Positions 46,011 to 55,556 of a DNA stretch of 64,000 nucleotides are shown here, piece after piece (position 1 is the first letter of the stretch; each line of letters begins with the position of its first letter). Origin of the DNA: Arenibaculum pallidiluteum (GTDB lineage Bacteria > Pseudomonadota > Alphaproteobacteria > Azospirillales > Azospirillaceae); contig NZ_JAFIQU010000021.1 in the NCBI RefSeq assembly GCF_017355985.1, positions 1 to 64,000 on the forward strand, in the 5' to 3' direction. The position numbers and the translations under genes are program-made. The notes below the pieces were generated by a model. The model did no database searches. It was given only the letters and a program-made list of their open reading frames with translations, and had not been told where the DNA came from.

Positions 46011-46679
46011 ATGACGCCCCAGGACATCGACGCCTTCTTCGCCCGCTTGGCCGCCCGCGATCCCGAGCCGCGGTCAGAGCTGTCCTACGTGAACCCCTAC
46101 ACGCTTCTGGTCGCCGTGGTGCTGTCCGCCCAGGCGACGGATGCCGGCGTGAACCGGGCGACGGGGCCGCTCTTCGCCAAGGTCACGACGCCCGCCGGGA
46201 TGCTGGCCCTGGGCGAGGAGGCGCTGCGTGAGCACATCAAGACGATCGGCCTATTCAACACCAAGGCCAAGAACGTGATGGCGCTGTCCGAGATCCTGGT
46301 GCGCGAGCATGGCGGCGCGGTGCCGCGCGACCGCGAGAGCCTGGAGCGCCTGCCCGGCGTCGGGCGCAAGACCGCCAACGTCGTGCTGAACGTCGCCTTC
46401 GGCGAGCCGACGATCGCCGTCGACACGCACATCTTCAGGGTCGCCAACCGGACGGGCATGGCGCCGGGCCGCACCCCCGAGGAGGTCGAGCGCGGCCTGC
46501 TGCAGGTGGTCCCCGAGGCATGGCGGCTGCACGCCCATCACTGGCTGATCCTGCACGGCCGCTACATCTGCAAGGCACGCCGCCCGGATTGCTTCCGATG
46601 CCCGGTGCACGACCTCTGCGCCTATCCCGACAAGACACCGGGCCCTCCGGCGCCGGCAGGTCCCGTCCCGGTCCTCTGA
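46011..46679 (+). CDS. nth: Endonuclease III
   Basis: Nth removes oxidised pyrimidines and nicks the strand. The 222 residues show LVAVVLSAQATDAGVNRAT, the helix-hairpin-helix LPGVGRKTANVVLNVAFG with catalytic Lys, catalytic Asp in AVDTHIFRVANR, and the iron-sulfur cluster Cx6Cx2Cx5C (CKARRPDCFRCPVHDLC). A perfect 13-base hairpin follows the stop. Confidence 0.97.
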   Translation: MTPQDIDAFFARLAARDPEPRSELSYVNPYTLLVAVVLSAQATDAGVNRATGPLFAKVTTPAGMLALGEEALREHIKTIGLFNTKAKNVMALSEILVREHGGAVPRDRESLERLPGVGRKTANVVLNVAFGEPTIAVDTHIFRVANRTGMAPGRTPEEVERGLLQVVPEAWRLHAHHWLILHGRYICKARRPDCFRCPVHDLCAYPDKTPGPPAPAGPVPVL

Positions 46680-46695
46680 CCGGCCCCGAAAAGAC

Positions 46696-46725
46696 GATCC
46701 CCGCCCGGCGGGCCGGGCGGGGATC
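46696..46725. terminator. Hairpin terminator between convergent nth and bactofilin genes
   Basis: GATCCCCGCCCGG (46696 to 46708) pairs perfectly with CCGGGCGGGGATC (46713 to 46725) over a four-base loop. It lies 17 bases after nth and 56 bases after the bactofilin stop on the other strand. Confidence 0.7.
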
Positions 46726-46780
46726 ATTGGTCCTCGTTCCTCCGGCGGCCCAGGAGCGGGACCGCCGGCGGCGAGCGCGG

Positions 46781-47482
46781 TCAGGCGTTGGTGCCGTCCG
46801 CCAGAACCGACACGAAGGGCGCGGCCGGAGCCGCGGCCGGGGCGGCCGGGACCGCCTTGGGGGCCGAGCCGGCCTCGATCACCTGGATGTCGCCCTTGAG
46901 GCGGCCGCCGGCCTCGACCTCGAGCTCGCCATAGCGGATCGAGCCGTTGATCCGGCCGCTGCTGCGGACCCTCAGGCGGCCGCGCACGGTGATGTCGCCC
47001 TCGAACCGGCCGGCGATGTCCGCCTCGTCGATCTCGACGCTGCCCTTGAAGAGGCCGGTCTCGGCGATCTCGATGCTGCGGCCGTCCTTGAGGCGCGCCT
47101 CGACGGTGCCCTCGACCACCAGCACGTCGCAGGCGGCGATCTCGCCGGACAGCGAGATGTCGCGGCCGACGATCAGCTTGCGCGTGTCCGTGGCCTGGCC
47201 CGGCAGCGAGCCCGGGCCGTCAAGGCCGGCCCGGCGCGGCGGCGTGCCGGGGATGTCCACCACGCGGCGGGGAACCTCCGGCTGCTTCAGGCTGCTCGGG
47301 GCGGTCGGGGCAGGCGGGGCGGGCGGCTTGCTGATCGGGTTCATCTCGGGTCCCTTGTCGGCGAACGGGCTGCGCGGCGTCGGCTCGGAGGCCAGGCTAT
47401 CGGTCTTGATGGGCATATCGATCGGCCCCGGACGGTCGGGCCCGACTGACGGCCCGGCAGGCGGGTTCTTGCGGAACAACAT
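46781..47482 (-). CDS. Bactofilin
   Basis: The 233-residue protein has the bactofilin beta-helix in its middle: RKLIVGRDISLSGEIAACDVLVVEGTVEARLKDGRSIEIAETGLFKGSVEIDEADIAGRFEGDITVRGRLRVRSSGRINGSIRYGELEVEAGGRLKGDI. Pro-rich, disordered ends flank it (about 1 to 100 and after 205). Bactofilins polymerise without nucleotide at the membrane and place cell-wall or stalk enzymes. No M23 peptidase gene, the usual partner, is next to it. The N-terminal part is longer than usual. Confidence 0.93.
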   Translation of the reverse strand: MLFRKNPPAGPSVGPDRPGPIDMPIKTDSLASEPTPRSPFADKGPEMNPISKPPAPPAPTAPSSLKQPEVPRRVVDIPGTPPRRAGLDGPGSLPGQATDTRKLIVGRDISLSGEIAACDVLVVEGTVEARLKDGRSIEIAETGLFKGSVEIDEADIAGRFEGDITVRGRLRVRSSGRINGSIRYGELEVEAGGRLKGDIQVIEAGSAPKAVPAAPAAAPAAPFVSVLADGTNA

Positions 47483-47549
47483 CGGCTCAGGCCTCCATTC
47501 GGTGCGGCTGCGGCGACGAGTACATTAGGCCGCCATGGTTAACGCACAC

Positions 47550-48233
47550 TTACCATGAACCCGAAGCCCTTTGCCGCTCCTTTAGGCCGTGGAAAACATG
47601 GGTCATGAAGGCAGTGCCCACGACGGGAACCAGCAGGTTCAGCAGGGGCAGCGTCGACAGGAAGGCGACGGCCATGCCGCCCAGCAGCAGCCTGACCCCG
47701 TATGCCCGCCGCATCAGCCTTGCGCGCGCCGGTTCCAGGCGCCGGAAGGCCACGGCCTCGAAGTACTCGCGCCCCAGCAGGTAGCCGTTCAGGAGGTAGA
47801 AGACGAAGGGCGCCAGGGGCGGCATCGCCAGATAGACGGGCAGCGCCACGAGGTTCAGCGCCGCGACCACCAGGAAGAAGCGCAGGGCCAGCCAGGCCTG
47901 CTCGCCCAGCCCCTGCTCGCGCGGGGGCGGCAGGCCGGGATAGTGCCGCCGCTCCACCGCCGTGACGATGCCGTCCACCAGCAGGCCCGAGATCGAGACC
48001 ACCACGGCCGGAAACAGGATCCAGGCCAGCACCAGGACGCCGACCCCGCCCAGCACCTCGATCAGGGCGTCGAGCCAGCCGATGCCGGTGATCCCGATAT
48101 GGGCGAAGGTCCAGCCCAGCCCCGTGGCGACCGCGAGGAAAAGCAGCAGCGCGCCCAGGATCCCCAGCCAGAGGACGCGGCGGACGGCGCCGTCGGAGAG
48201 CTGCGCGAAGGCGAGAAAGAGCGCTCTGATCAT
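47550..48233 (-). CDS. EI24/CysZ-like membrane protein
   Basis: The 227-residue protein has four to five hydrophobic segments (LWLGILGALLLFLAVATGLGWTF, VGVLVLAWILFPAVVVSISGLLVDGIV, FFLVVAALNLVALPVYL, LLLGGMAVAFLSTLPLLNLLVPVVGTAFMTHVFH) and the EI24 motif FYLLNGYLLGREYFEAVAFRRLEPARARLMRR. CysZ of E. coli from this family carries sulfate; no sulfur genes are near. ATG 48233 is taken because it directly precedes the family's MIRALFLAFAQL; an upstream ATG would add 20 residues. Confidence 0.88.
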   Translation of the reverse strand: MIRALFLAFAQLSDGAVRRVLWLGILGALLLFLAVATGLGWTFAHIGITGIGWLDALIEVLGGVGVLVLAWILFPAVVVSISGLLVDGIVTAVERRHYPGLPPPREQGLGEQAWLALRFFLVVAALNLVALPVYLAMPPLAPFVFYLLNGYLLGREYFEAVAFRRLEPARARLMRRAYGVRLLLGGMAVAFLSTLPLLNLLVPVVGTAFMTHVFHGLKERQRASGSW

Positions 48234-48370
48234 CCCTCTTTGTAGCGCATGGGCCGCCATCCGGCAGCCCTTCCGGGCTTCGCCCGGCCGCATCTGCCAG
48301 AATCGTGGCTTGTCGGCCCGGACGGCGCGGCTATAGTCCCGCGCGCCCCCACCTTGAACGGAACCGCTTC

Positions 48371-49363
48371 ATGACCCAGGCCGCCCTCGACGTCGTCGGC
48401 ATCGGCAACGCCATCGTCGACGTGATCGCCAAAGCGGACGACGCCTTCCTGGCGGCGAACGGCATCGAGAAGGGCGCCATGACCCTGATCGACACGGCCC
48501 GCGCCGAGGAGCTCTACGGCCGCATGGGTCCCGGCATCGAGATGTCGGGCGGCTCCGCCGCCAACACGATGGCGGGCATCGCCTCGCTGGGCGGCAAGGG
48601 GGCCTATATCGGCAAGGTGCGCGACGACCAGCTCGGTACCGTGTTCCGCCACGACATCAGCGCGATCGGCGTTCGGTTCGAAACGCCGGCCTCGAATTCC
48701 GGGGCGCCCACGGCGCGCTGCCTGATCCTCGTCACGCCGGATGCCCAGCGCAGCATGAACACCTATCTCGGTGCCTGCGTCGAGCTCGGCCCCGAGGACA
48801 TCGACGCCGCGCTGATCCAGTCGGCCCAGGTCACCTACATGGAAGGCTACCTGTTCGATCCGCCGCGCGCGAAGGAGGCCTTCCGCAAGGCCGCGGACCT
48901 GGCCCATGCCGCCGGGCGCAAGGTCTCGCTCACCCTGTCCGACAGCTTCTGCGTCGGGCGCTACCGGGACGAGTTCGCCGATCTCGTCGACCGCCGGATC
49001 GATATCCTGTTCGGCAACGAGCACGAGGTGAAGTCGCTCTACCAGGTCGACGACTTCGACGCGGCGGTGGCCGCCGTGCGTGGACGCTGCGAGATCGCCG
49101 TGCTGACGCGCAGCGAGAAGGGATCGGTGGTGGTCACCCGCGATGCCGTGCAGGCGATCCCGGCCGAGCCGGTGAGCAAGCTCGTCGACACGACGGGGGC
49201 GGGCGACCTCTTCGCAGCCGGGTTCCTGCACGGCTACACCACGGGGCGCGACCTGGCGACCTGCGCCCGCATCGGCGCCATCGCGGCCGCCGAGGTGATC
49301 TCCCACATCGGCGCGCGGCCGGACGCCTCGCTGGCGGAGCTCGTCCGCGCGCGGCTCGGCTGA
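48371..49363 (+). CDS. PfkB-family adenosine kinase
   Basis: The 330-residue sugar kinase is of the adenosine-kinase branch found in alphaproteobacteria: VVGIGNAIVDVIAKADDAFL, SGGSAANTMAGIASLGGKGAYIGKV, NEHEVKSLY and PfkB signature 2 with catalytic Asp (DTTGAGDLFAAGFLHGY). It should phosphorylate adenosine to AMP. The annotation as adenosine kinase is by family usage; ribokinase-like substrates are possible. Confidence 0.9.
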   Translation: MTQAALDVVGIGNAIVDVIAKADDAFLAANGIEKGAMTLIDTARAEELYGRMGPGIEMSGGSAANTMAGIASLGGKGAYIGKVRDDQLGTVFRHDISAIGVRFETPASNSGAPTARCLILVTPDAQRSMNTYLGACVELGPEDIDAALIQSAQVTYMEGYLFDPPRAKEAFRKAADLAHAAGRKVSLTLSDSFCVGRYRDEFADLVDRRIDILFGNEHEVKSLYQVDDFDAAVAAVRGRCEIAVLTRSEKGSVVVTRDAVQAIPAEPVSKLVDTTGAGDLFAAGFLHGYTTGRDLATCARIGAIAAAEVISHIGARPDASLAELVRARLG

Positions 49364-49382
49364 GCGCGGGCCGCAGCCACCC

Positions 49383-50093
49383 TTGCCCCTGACGCCCGAG
49401 GACATCCGGGACCGCGTCCTTCACCTGGACGCGGACATGCTGGTCCTGGACAAGCCCTCGGGCCTGCCCGTCCATGCCGGCACGAAGATCCAGCAGCACC
49501 TCGAGGAGCTGCTGGACCTCGTCCGCTTCGGCCTTGAGGCGCCGCCGCGCCTCGCCCACCGGCTGGACAAGGACACCAGCGGCTGCCTCGTCCTCGGACG
49601 CACCGACGCGGCGCTGTCCGCACTCGGCCGCCTTTTCAAGGGCAACCGGGTCGAGAAGGTCTACTGGGCCCTCGTCCTGGGCGATCCGCCGCAGGCCGAG
49701 GGGCGGATCGACCTGCCGCTGCTGAAGGTCGCGGGGCCCACCGGCGCCATGGTCGAGGTGCGGCCGGAGGGCCGGGCGGCGGTCACGGACTACCGCGTGC
49801 TGGCCAGGAGCGGGGGTCGCGCCTGGCTGGAGCTGCGGCCCGGCACCGGCCGCACCCACCAGCTCCGCGCCCATTGCCGCGCCATGGGCACGCCGATCCT
49901 GGGAGATCCCATCTACGGGCCCGAACGCCCGGCGCCATGTCCGCTGCACCTCCATGCCAGGGCCGTTCGCCTGCGGCTCCGGCCGGAGTCCGGCCCCGTG
50001 ACCGTCCGCGCGCCGCTGCCGCCCCACATGGCGCAGAGCTTCGCCGCCCTCGGCTGGGATCCCGCCGCAGCGCCCGATCCCTTCCCCGGTTAG
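49383..50093 (+). CDS. RluA-family pseudouridine synthase
   Basis: The 236-residue protein has the RluA catalytic motif APPRLAHRLDKDTSGCLVLGRT (Asp in HRLDKDTSG) and the later GRTHQLRAHCRAMGTPILGDPIYG. It lacks the S4 domain, so is of the short RluA/TruC-like type; the target uridine in rRNA or tRNA cannot be named. TTG 49383 starts the frame, 20 bases after the kinase stop; no ATG fits. Confidence 0.92.
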   Translation: MPLTPEDIRDRVLHLDADMLVLDKPSGLPVHAGTKIQQHLEELLDLVRFGLEAPPRLAHRLDKDTSGCLVLGRTDAALSALGRLFKGNRVEKVYWALVLGDPPQAEGRIDLPLLKVAGPTGAMVEVRPEGRAAVTDYRVLARSGGRAWLELRPGTGRTHQLRAHCRAMGTPILGDPIYGPERPAPCPLHLHARAVRLRLRPESGPVTVRAPLPPHMAQSFAALGWDPAAAPDPFPG

Positions 50094-50097
50094 CGCG

Positions 50098-50891
50098 TCA
50101 CGTCGCCAGCGCGGCCGCCATGGAGCCCGGGCCGCCGTCGCCCACGGGGCGGCCGTCCACCGCCACGACAGGGCGAATCGACAGGCTGCTGGTCAGCACG
50201 ATCTCGGTGGCGCGCGCGAGGTCCGAAAGCGCGACCGGCCGCTCCACGGCACCGAGCCGTGCGATCGCCTCGGCCCGCGCGATGCCGGGCAGCGCGCCCT
50301 CCTCGACCGGCGGCGTCACGGGGCGGCCGTCGATCACGGCGAAAAGGTTGGCGGCCGTCGCCTCGGCCAGCCGGCCCGCCCCGTTCAGCATCAGCGCGTC
50401 GTCGGCGCCGCGCCGCGCGGCCTCCTGCCGGGCCATGACGCCGTCGAGGTAGTTCAGCGTCTTCAGGCGCGAGAGCGGCGAGCGCTCGTTCCGGCGGGTC
50501 ACGGTGGCGACCACAACCCGGGCCGGCGGCAGGGACGGGCCCGCCGGTGCCGCCGTGGCGAGCACCGTCGGCCGCGGGGTGCCCGGGGGCAGCAGGCCGC
50601 GCGGACCCGGCCCGCGGGTCAGCGTCAGCCGCAGCGACCCGCTGCCGATCCGGGCCGCGCCGGCGAGGCCGGCCAGCGCCGAGGCCAGGGCGTCGTCGCC
50701 ATAGGGCAGGGGGATCTCCAGCACCGCGGCGCCGGCGCGCAGCCGCGCCAGATGGGCCGCCAGACGGTCGGGGCGGCCGTCCAGCACCCGGATCGTCTCG
50801 AAGAGCCCGTCGCCCAGCAGAAAGCCGCGGTCGGCAGGGTCGATGCGCGCCGCGGCGGCATCCAGCAGCGCGCCGTCGAGCCAGACCGGCG

Positions 50892-50895
<4 letters not shown>
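50098..50895 (-). CDS. pabC: Aminodeoxychorismate lyase (class IV aminotransferase)
   Basis: The 265-residue PLP enzyme is of fold type IV: DRGFLLGDGLFETIRVLDGRPDRLAAHLARL, the PLP lysine in SRLKTLNYLDGVMARQEA, and DDALMLNGAGRLAEATAANLFAV. With pabB upstream, the role is making 4-aminobenzoate for folate; without that neighbour a branched-chain or D-amino acid aminotransferase would be possible. GTG 50895 overlaps the pabB stop (GTGA). Confidence 0.9.
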
Positions 50896-52252
<1,357 letters not shown>

Positions 52253-52256
<4 letters not shown>

Positions 52257-54073
52257 GGCCGGGACCACCAGGTCTCGACCGCGAATCCGTAGAGCGGCAC
52301 GGTCCGCGGGCGGCGGAGGCTGTCGCGATAGGCCACGCGGTCCTCGGGCAGGTGATACAGCGGGATCAAGTAATGGCCCCACATCACGGCCCTGTCGAGG
52401 GCGCGGGCGCCAGCGACCAGCTCGGCGCGGGTGCGTGCCGTCGCGAGCCCGGCCGCCAGCGCGTCGACGGCAGGGCTGCGGATCCCCGCGAGGTTCCGGC
52501 CTCCGGGCGCATCGGCCGCCGCGGCCGACCAGTAGGAAAGCTGCTCGTTGCCCGGCGACAGGGTGGAGCCCCACCGGCCGATGGTCATGTCGAAGTCGAA
52601 GGCTGCCGCCCGGGCCTGGTACTGGGCGCTGTCGACGGTGCGCACCCGGGCGGCGACGCCAAGCCGGTCCAGGCCGCGGGCGAATTCCAGCGCGACCTTC
52701 TCGTCCGCGGGATCGGCCAGAAGGATCTCGAAGGACAGCGGCGTGCCCGCCGGGTCCAGGCGCCGGCCGTCACGGACCTCCCAGCCCGCCGCGCGCAGCA
52801 GCCGGTCCGCCTCGCGCAGGTTGGCGCGATGTCCCGCGGGGCCGCTGCCGTCGGTGCGCGGCGGTGCGAAGGGCCGCTCGAACAGGTCCGGCGGCAGGAC
52901 CGCGCGCCAGGGATCGAGCAGCCGCAGCTCCGCCGCGTCCGGAGCCGCGGCGGCGGCAAGCTCCGAATTCGGGAAGAGGCTGGCCGTGCGCCGGTAGGCG
53001 CCCCGGAACAGCGTACGGTTGATCCATTCGAAGTCGAAGGCGAAGCCCAGCGCCTCGCGCAGGCGGATGTCGCCGAAGAGCGGCCGGCGGGTGTTGAAGA
53101 CGAAGCCGCGCAGAGGCTCGGTCCGCCCATGGGGCAGAGCCTCGCGGCGGATGCGTCCGGCCCGCAGCGCGGGCCCCTCATAGGCGCCGGCCCAGCGGAC
53201 GGGGTCCGTCTCGCGCCGGAAGTCGACCTGGCCCGCCAGGAACGCTTCCAGCGCCACATGCTCGTCCCGGTAGACGTCGTAGCGGACCCGGTCGAAATTG
53301 TGCTGCCCGCGGCCGATCGCGAGCCCGCGGCCCCACCAGCCCGGCACCCGCGCATAGGTGACGCTGCGGCCGGGCTCCGCCGCCTCGACCCGGTAGGGCC
53401 CGCTGCCCAGCGGCGGATCGAGCGTCGTCTCGTCGAATCGTCGCCCCTCCCAATGGTGGCGCGGCAGGATCGGCATCAGCCCCATGATCAGCGGCAGCTC
53501 GCGATCCTCGCCCTGGCCGAAGCCGAAGCGCAGGCTGCGCGGGCCCGAGGGCCCGGCGTCCCGCACGCGGGCGTAGCTCAGCCGCGGCCCCGGCCGGCCA
53601 TGGTCCCGCAGGACCCGCCAGGAGAACAGGACATCCTCGACCGTCACCGGCAGGCCGTCGTGCCAGCGCGCGCCGGGCCGCAGCGTGAACTCGACCCAGG
53701 AGCGGTCCTCGGGCGTCCGCAGCGTCTCGGCCAGAAGGCCGTAGAGGCTGAACGGCTCGTCCAGGCTGCGGCCGAGCAGCGTCTCGTATGTCAGGCTCAG
53801 GCCCGGCGCGGGCCGGCCGCGCGGGATGTGCGGGTGCAGGCTGTCGAAGCCGGCCGTCACGGCCATGCGCAGCGTCCCGCCTTGGGGCGCCTCGGGATCG
53901 ACATAGCGGAAATGGGCGAAGCCCGGGCCGTAGGCGGGCTCGCCGTGCATGGCGAGCCCGTGCCGCGGCGGCGGGTCGTCCGCTCCCGGCGCGCGGGCAC
54001 GTGGCGCTGCGGCGGGCACGAGCGTCGCGATCATCGCGGCCAGGAAGGAGCGCCGTCTCATGCGCGGGAACAT
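52253..54073 (-). CDS. Family 5 extracellular solute-binding protein (YejA/peptide-type)
   Basis: The 606-residue protein is an ABC-transporter binding protein of family 5. A twin-arginine-like signal (MRRRSFLAAMIATLVPAA) leads to the periplasm, then HGLAMHGEPAYGPGFAHFRYVDPEAPQGGTLRMA, GLLAETLRTPEDRSWVEFTLRPGARWHDGLPVTVEDVLFSW and GFAFDFEWINRTLFRGAYRR, which fits the YejA subgroup for peptides or microcin C-like compounds. No permease or ATPase gene is next to it; pabB and pabC follow instead. ATG 54073 and 54061 are both plausible starts. Confidence 0.9.
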
Positions 54074-54282
54074 GTCGCCGGGCCCGTCCGTTCGCAAGCC
54101 AGGGCGGCGGGTGCGGGCGGCATCGCAGGCCGCCGGATGCGGCCGCCTCCCTTTGCTGCGACGCGTCAAGCGGAACGTTGGCGGGAACGGGCCTTTCCCC
54201 TAGACTGCGCCGCGCTTCGGCGGTCCCGGCCATGCCTGCTTCGGACGCGACCGCCGCCCAGGGTGACAGAGGACCTCAGAAC

Positions 54283-54819
54283 ATGGACATCAGCAAGATC
54301 CCGGTCGGCAAGAACCCGCCTTGGGACGTCAACGTCATCATCGAGATTCCGCTCGGCGGCGAGCCCATCAAGTACGAGGTCGACAAGGAGTCCGGCGCAC
54401 TCTACGTGGACCGGTTCCTGCACACGGCCATGTATTACCCCACCAACTACGGCTTCATCCCGCATACGCTGTCCGACGACGGCGACCCCTGCGATGTGAT
54501 GGTGGTCGGCCGCAACGCCGTGATCCCCGGTGCCGTCCTGCGCTCGCGGCCGGTCGGCGTGCTGCTGATGGAGGACGAGTCCGGCGAGGACGAGAAGGTC
54601 CTGGCGGTTCCCGTGGACAAGCTCCATCCCTTCTACACCAACATCCAGTCCTACAAGGACCTGCCGGACATCCTGGTCGACCAGATCGCGCACTTCTTCC
54701 AGCACTACAAGGACCTGGAGAAGGGCAAGTGGGTGAAGATCAAGCGCTGGGGCGACGCCGACGAGGCCGCTCGCGTGATCCAGGAATCCATCGACCGCTA
54801 CGGCCGGAGCCAGTCGTGA
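54283..54819 (+). CDS. ppa: Inorganic pyrophosphatase
   Basis: Family I pyrophosphatase of 178 residues. VNVIIEIPLGGEPIKYEVDKESGALYVDRFLHTAMYYPTNYGFIP and the active-site DGDPCDVMV are typical, as are KVLAVPVDKLHPFY and FFQHYKDLEKGKWVK. It drives biosynthesis by removing PPi. AGAGGACCTCAGAAC precedes ATG 54283. Confidence 0.98.
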   Translation: MDISKIPVGKNPPWDVNVIIEIPLGGEPIKYEVDKESGALYVDRFLHTAMYYPTNYGFIPHTLSDDGDPCDVMVVGRNAVIPGAVLRSRPVGVLLMEDESGEDEKVLAVPVDKLHPFYTNIQSYKDLPDILVDQIAHFFQHYKDLEKGKWVKIKRWGDADEAARVIQESIDRYGRSQS

Positions 54820-54980
54820 CCCCGGGGGCCCGGACCGCCGTGTCCGGGCCCCTGGCCGCCCGCGCGGAAAGCCCAGCGGGGCGGAGTACTTAGGAACTAT
54901 CACCAAGTTGGTAGCCGCGCGGTCTCGACGCGGGGCGCGTCTTCTGGTTCGCTCGACGCCAGGGGAAGGGCGGGGGCGTG

Positions 54981-55349
54981 ATGCTGCGGGTGCTCGTTGT
55001 CGAGGACGAGATCCTCGTGCAGATGGGCTTGATCTGCTTCTTGGAGGCGCTGGGCCATCAGGTCTGCGGCGGCGCGGCGAACGCCGCCGACGCGGTCGCC
55101 CTGGCCGAGGAGCAGCGGCCGGACCTGGTCCTGATGGACATCCGGCTGGCCGCCGACGGGGACGGCGTGACCGTCGCGCAGGAGATCCGGGACCGCTGCG
55201 ACATCCCCTCGGTCTTCATCAGCGCCAATCTCGACAACGCCACCGTGGCGCGCGCCCGGCGGGCAAGGCCCCTGGCCTTCATCCACAAGCCCTTCGATCC
55301 CGGCGACCTGCAGCGGGTGCTCGAAGGCGCGGACGCCCCCCGGAGCTGA
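54981..55349 (+). CDS. Single-domain response regulator
   Basis: A stand-alone receiver domain of 122 residues: E8/D9, phospho-acceptor D53 in LVLMDIRLAADGDG, Ser in VFISAN and Lys in FIHKPFDPGDL. DIRL-A-(x)-DGDG followed by VA-x-E-I is typical of the CheY-like regulators related to PhyR/LovR-type inputs. There is no kinase nearby. ATG 54981 is used; GTG 54978 is one codon upstream. Confidence 0.9.
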   Translation: MLRVLVVEDEILVQMGLICFLEALGHQVCGGAANAADAVALAEEQRPDLVLMDIRLAADGDGVTVAQEIRDRCDIPSVFISANLDNATVARARRARPLAFIHKPFDPGDLQRVLEGADAPRS

Positions 55350-55556
55350 GGCTCCCGGGGCGCGGCGGCCGCCGGCGCAGGAAATCCCGGCCGCTATCCC
55401 GCCAGAGTTGTGGGTTTCCTTCGGCTTTCCGGCCAATCTCTTAGGGACTCCCCTGATTGCGGGCGTCGCTGCCCGCACCATATGGTGCGCCGCACATGAA
55501 CGGCGCCGCGGGTCCGATCCGCCGGTGCGGCTCCATCGGTGTCCGGAGAGCAGGCC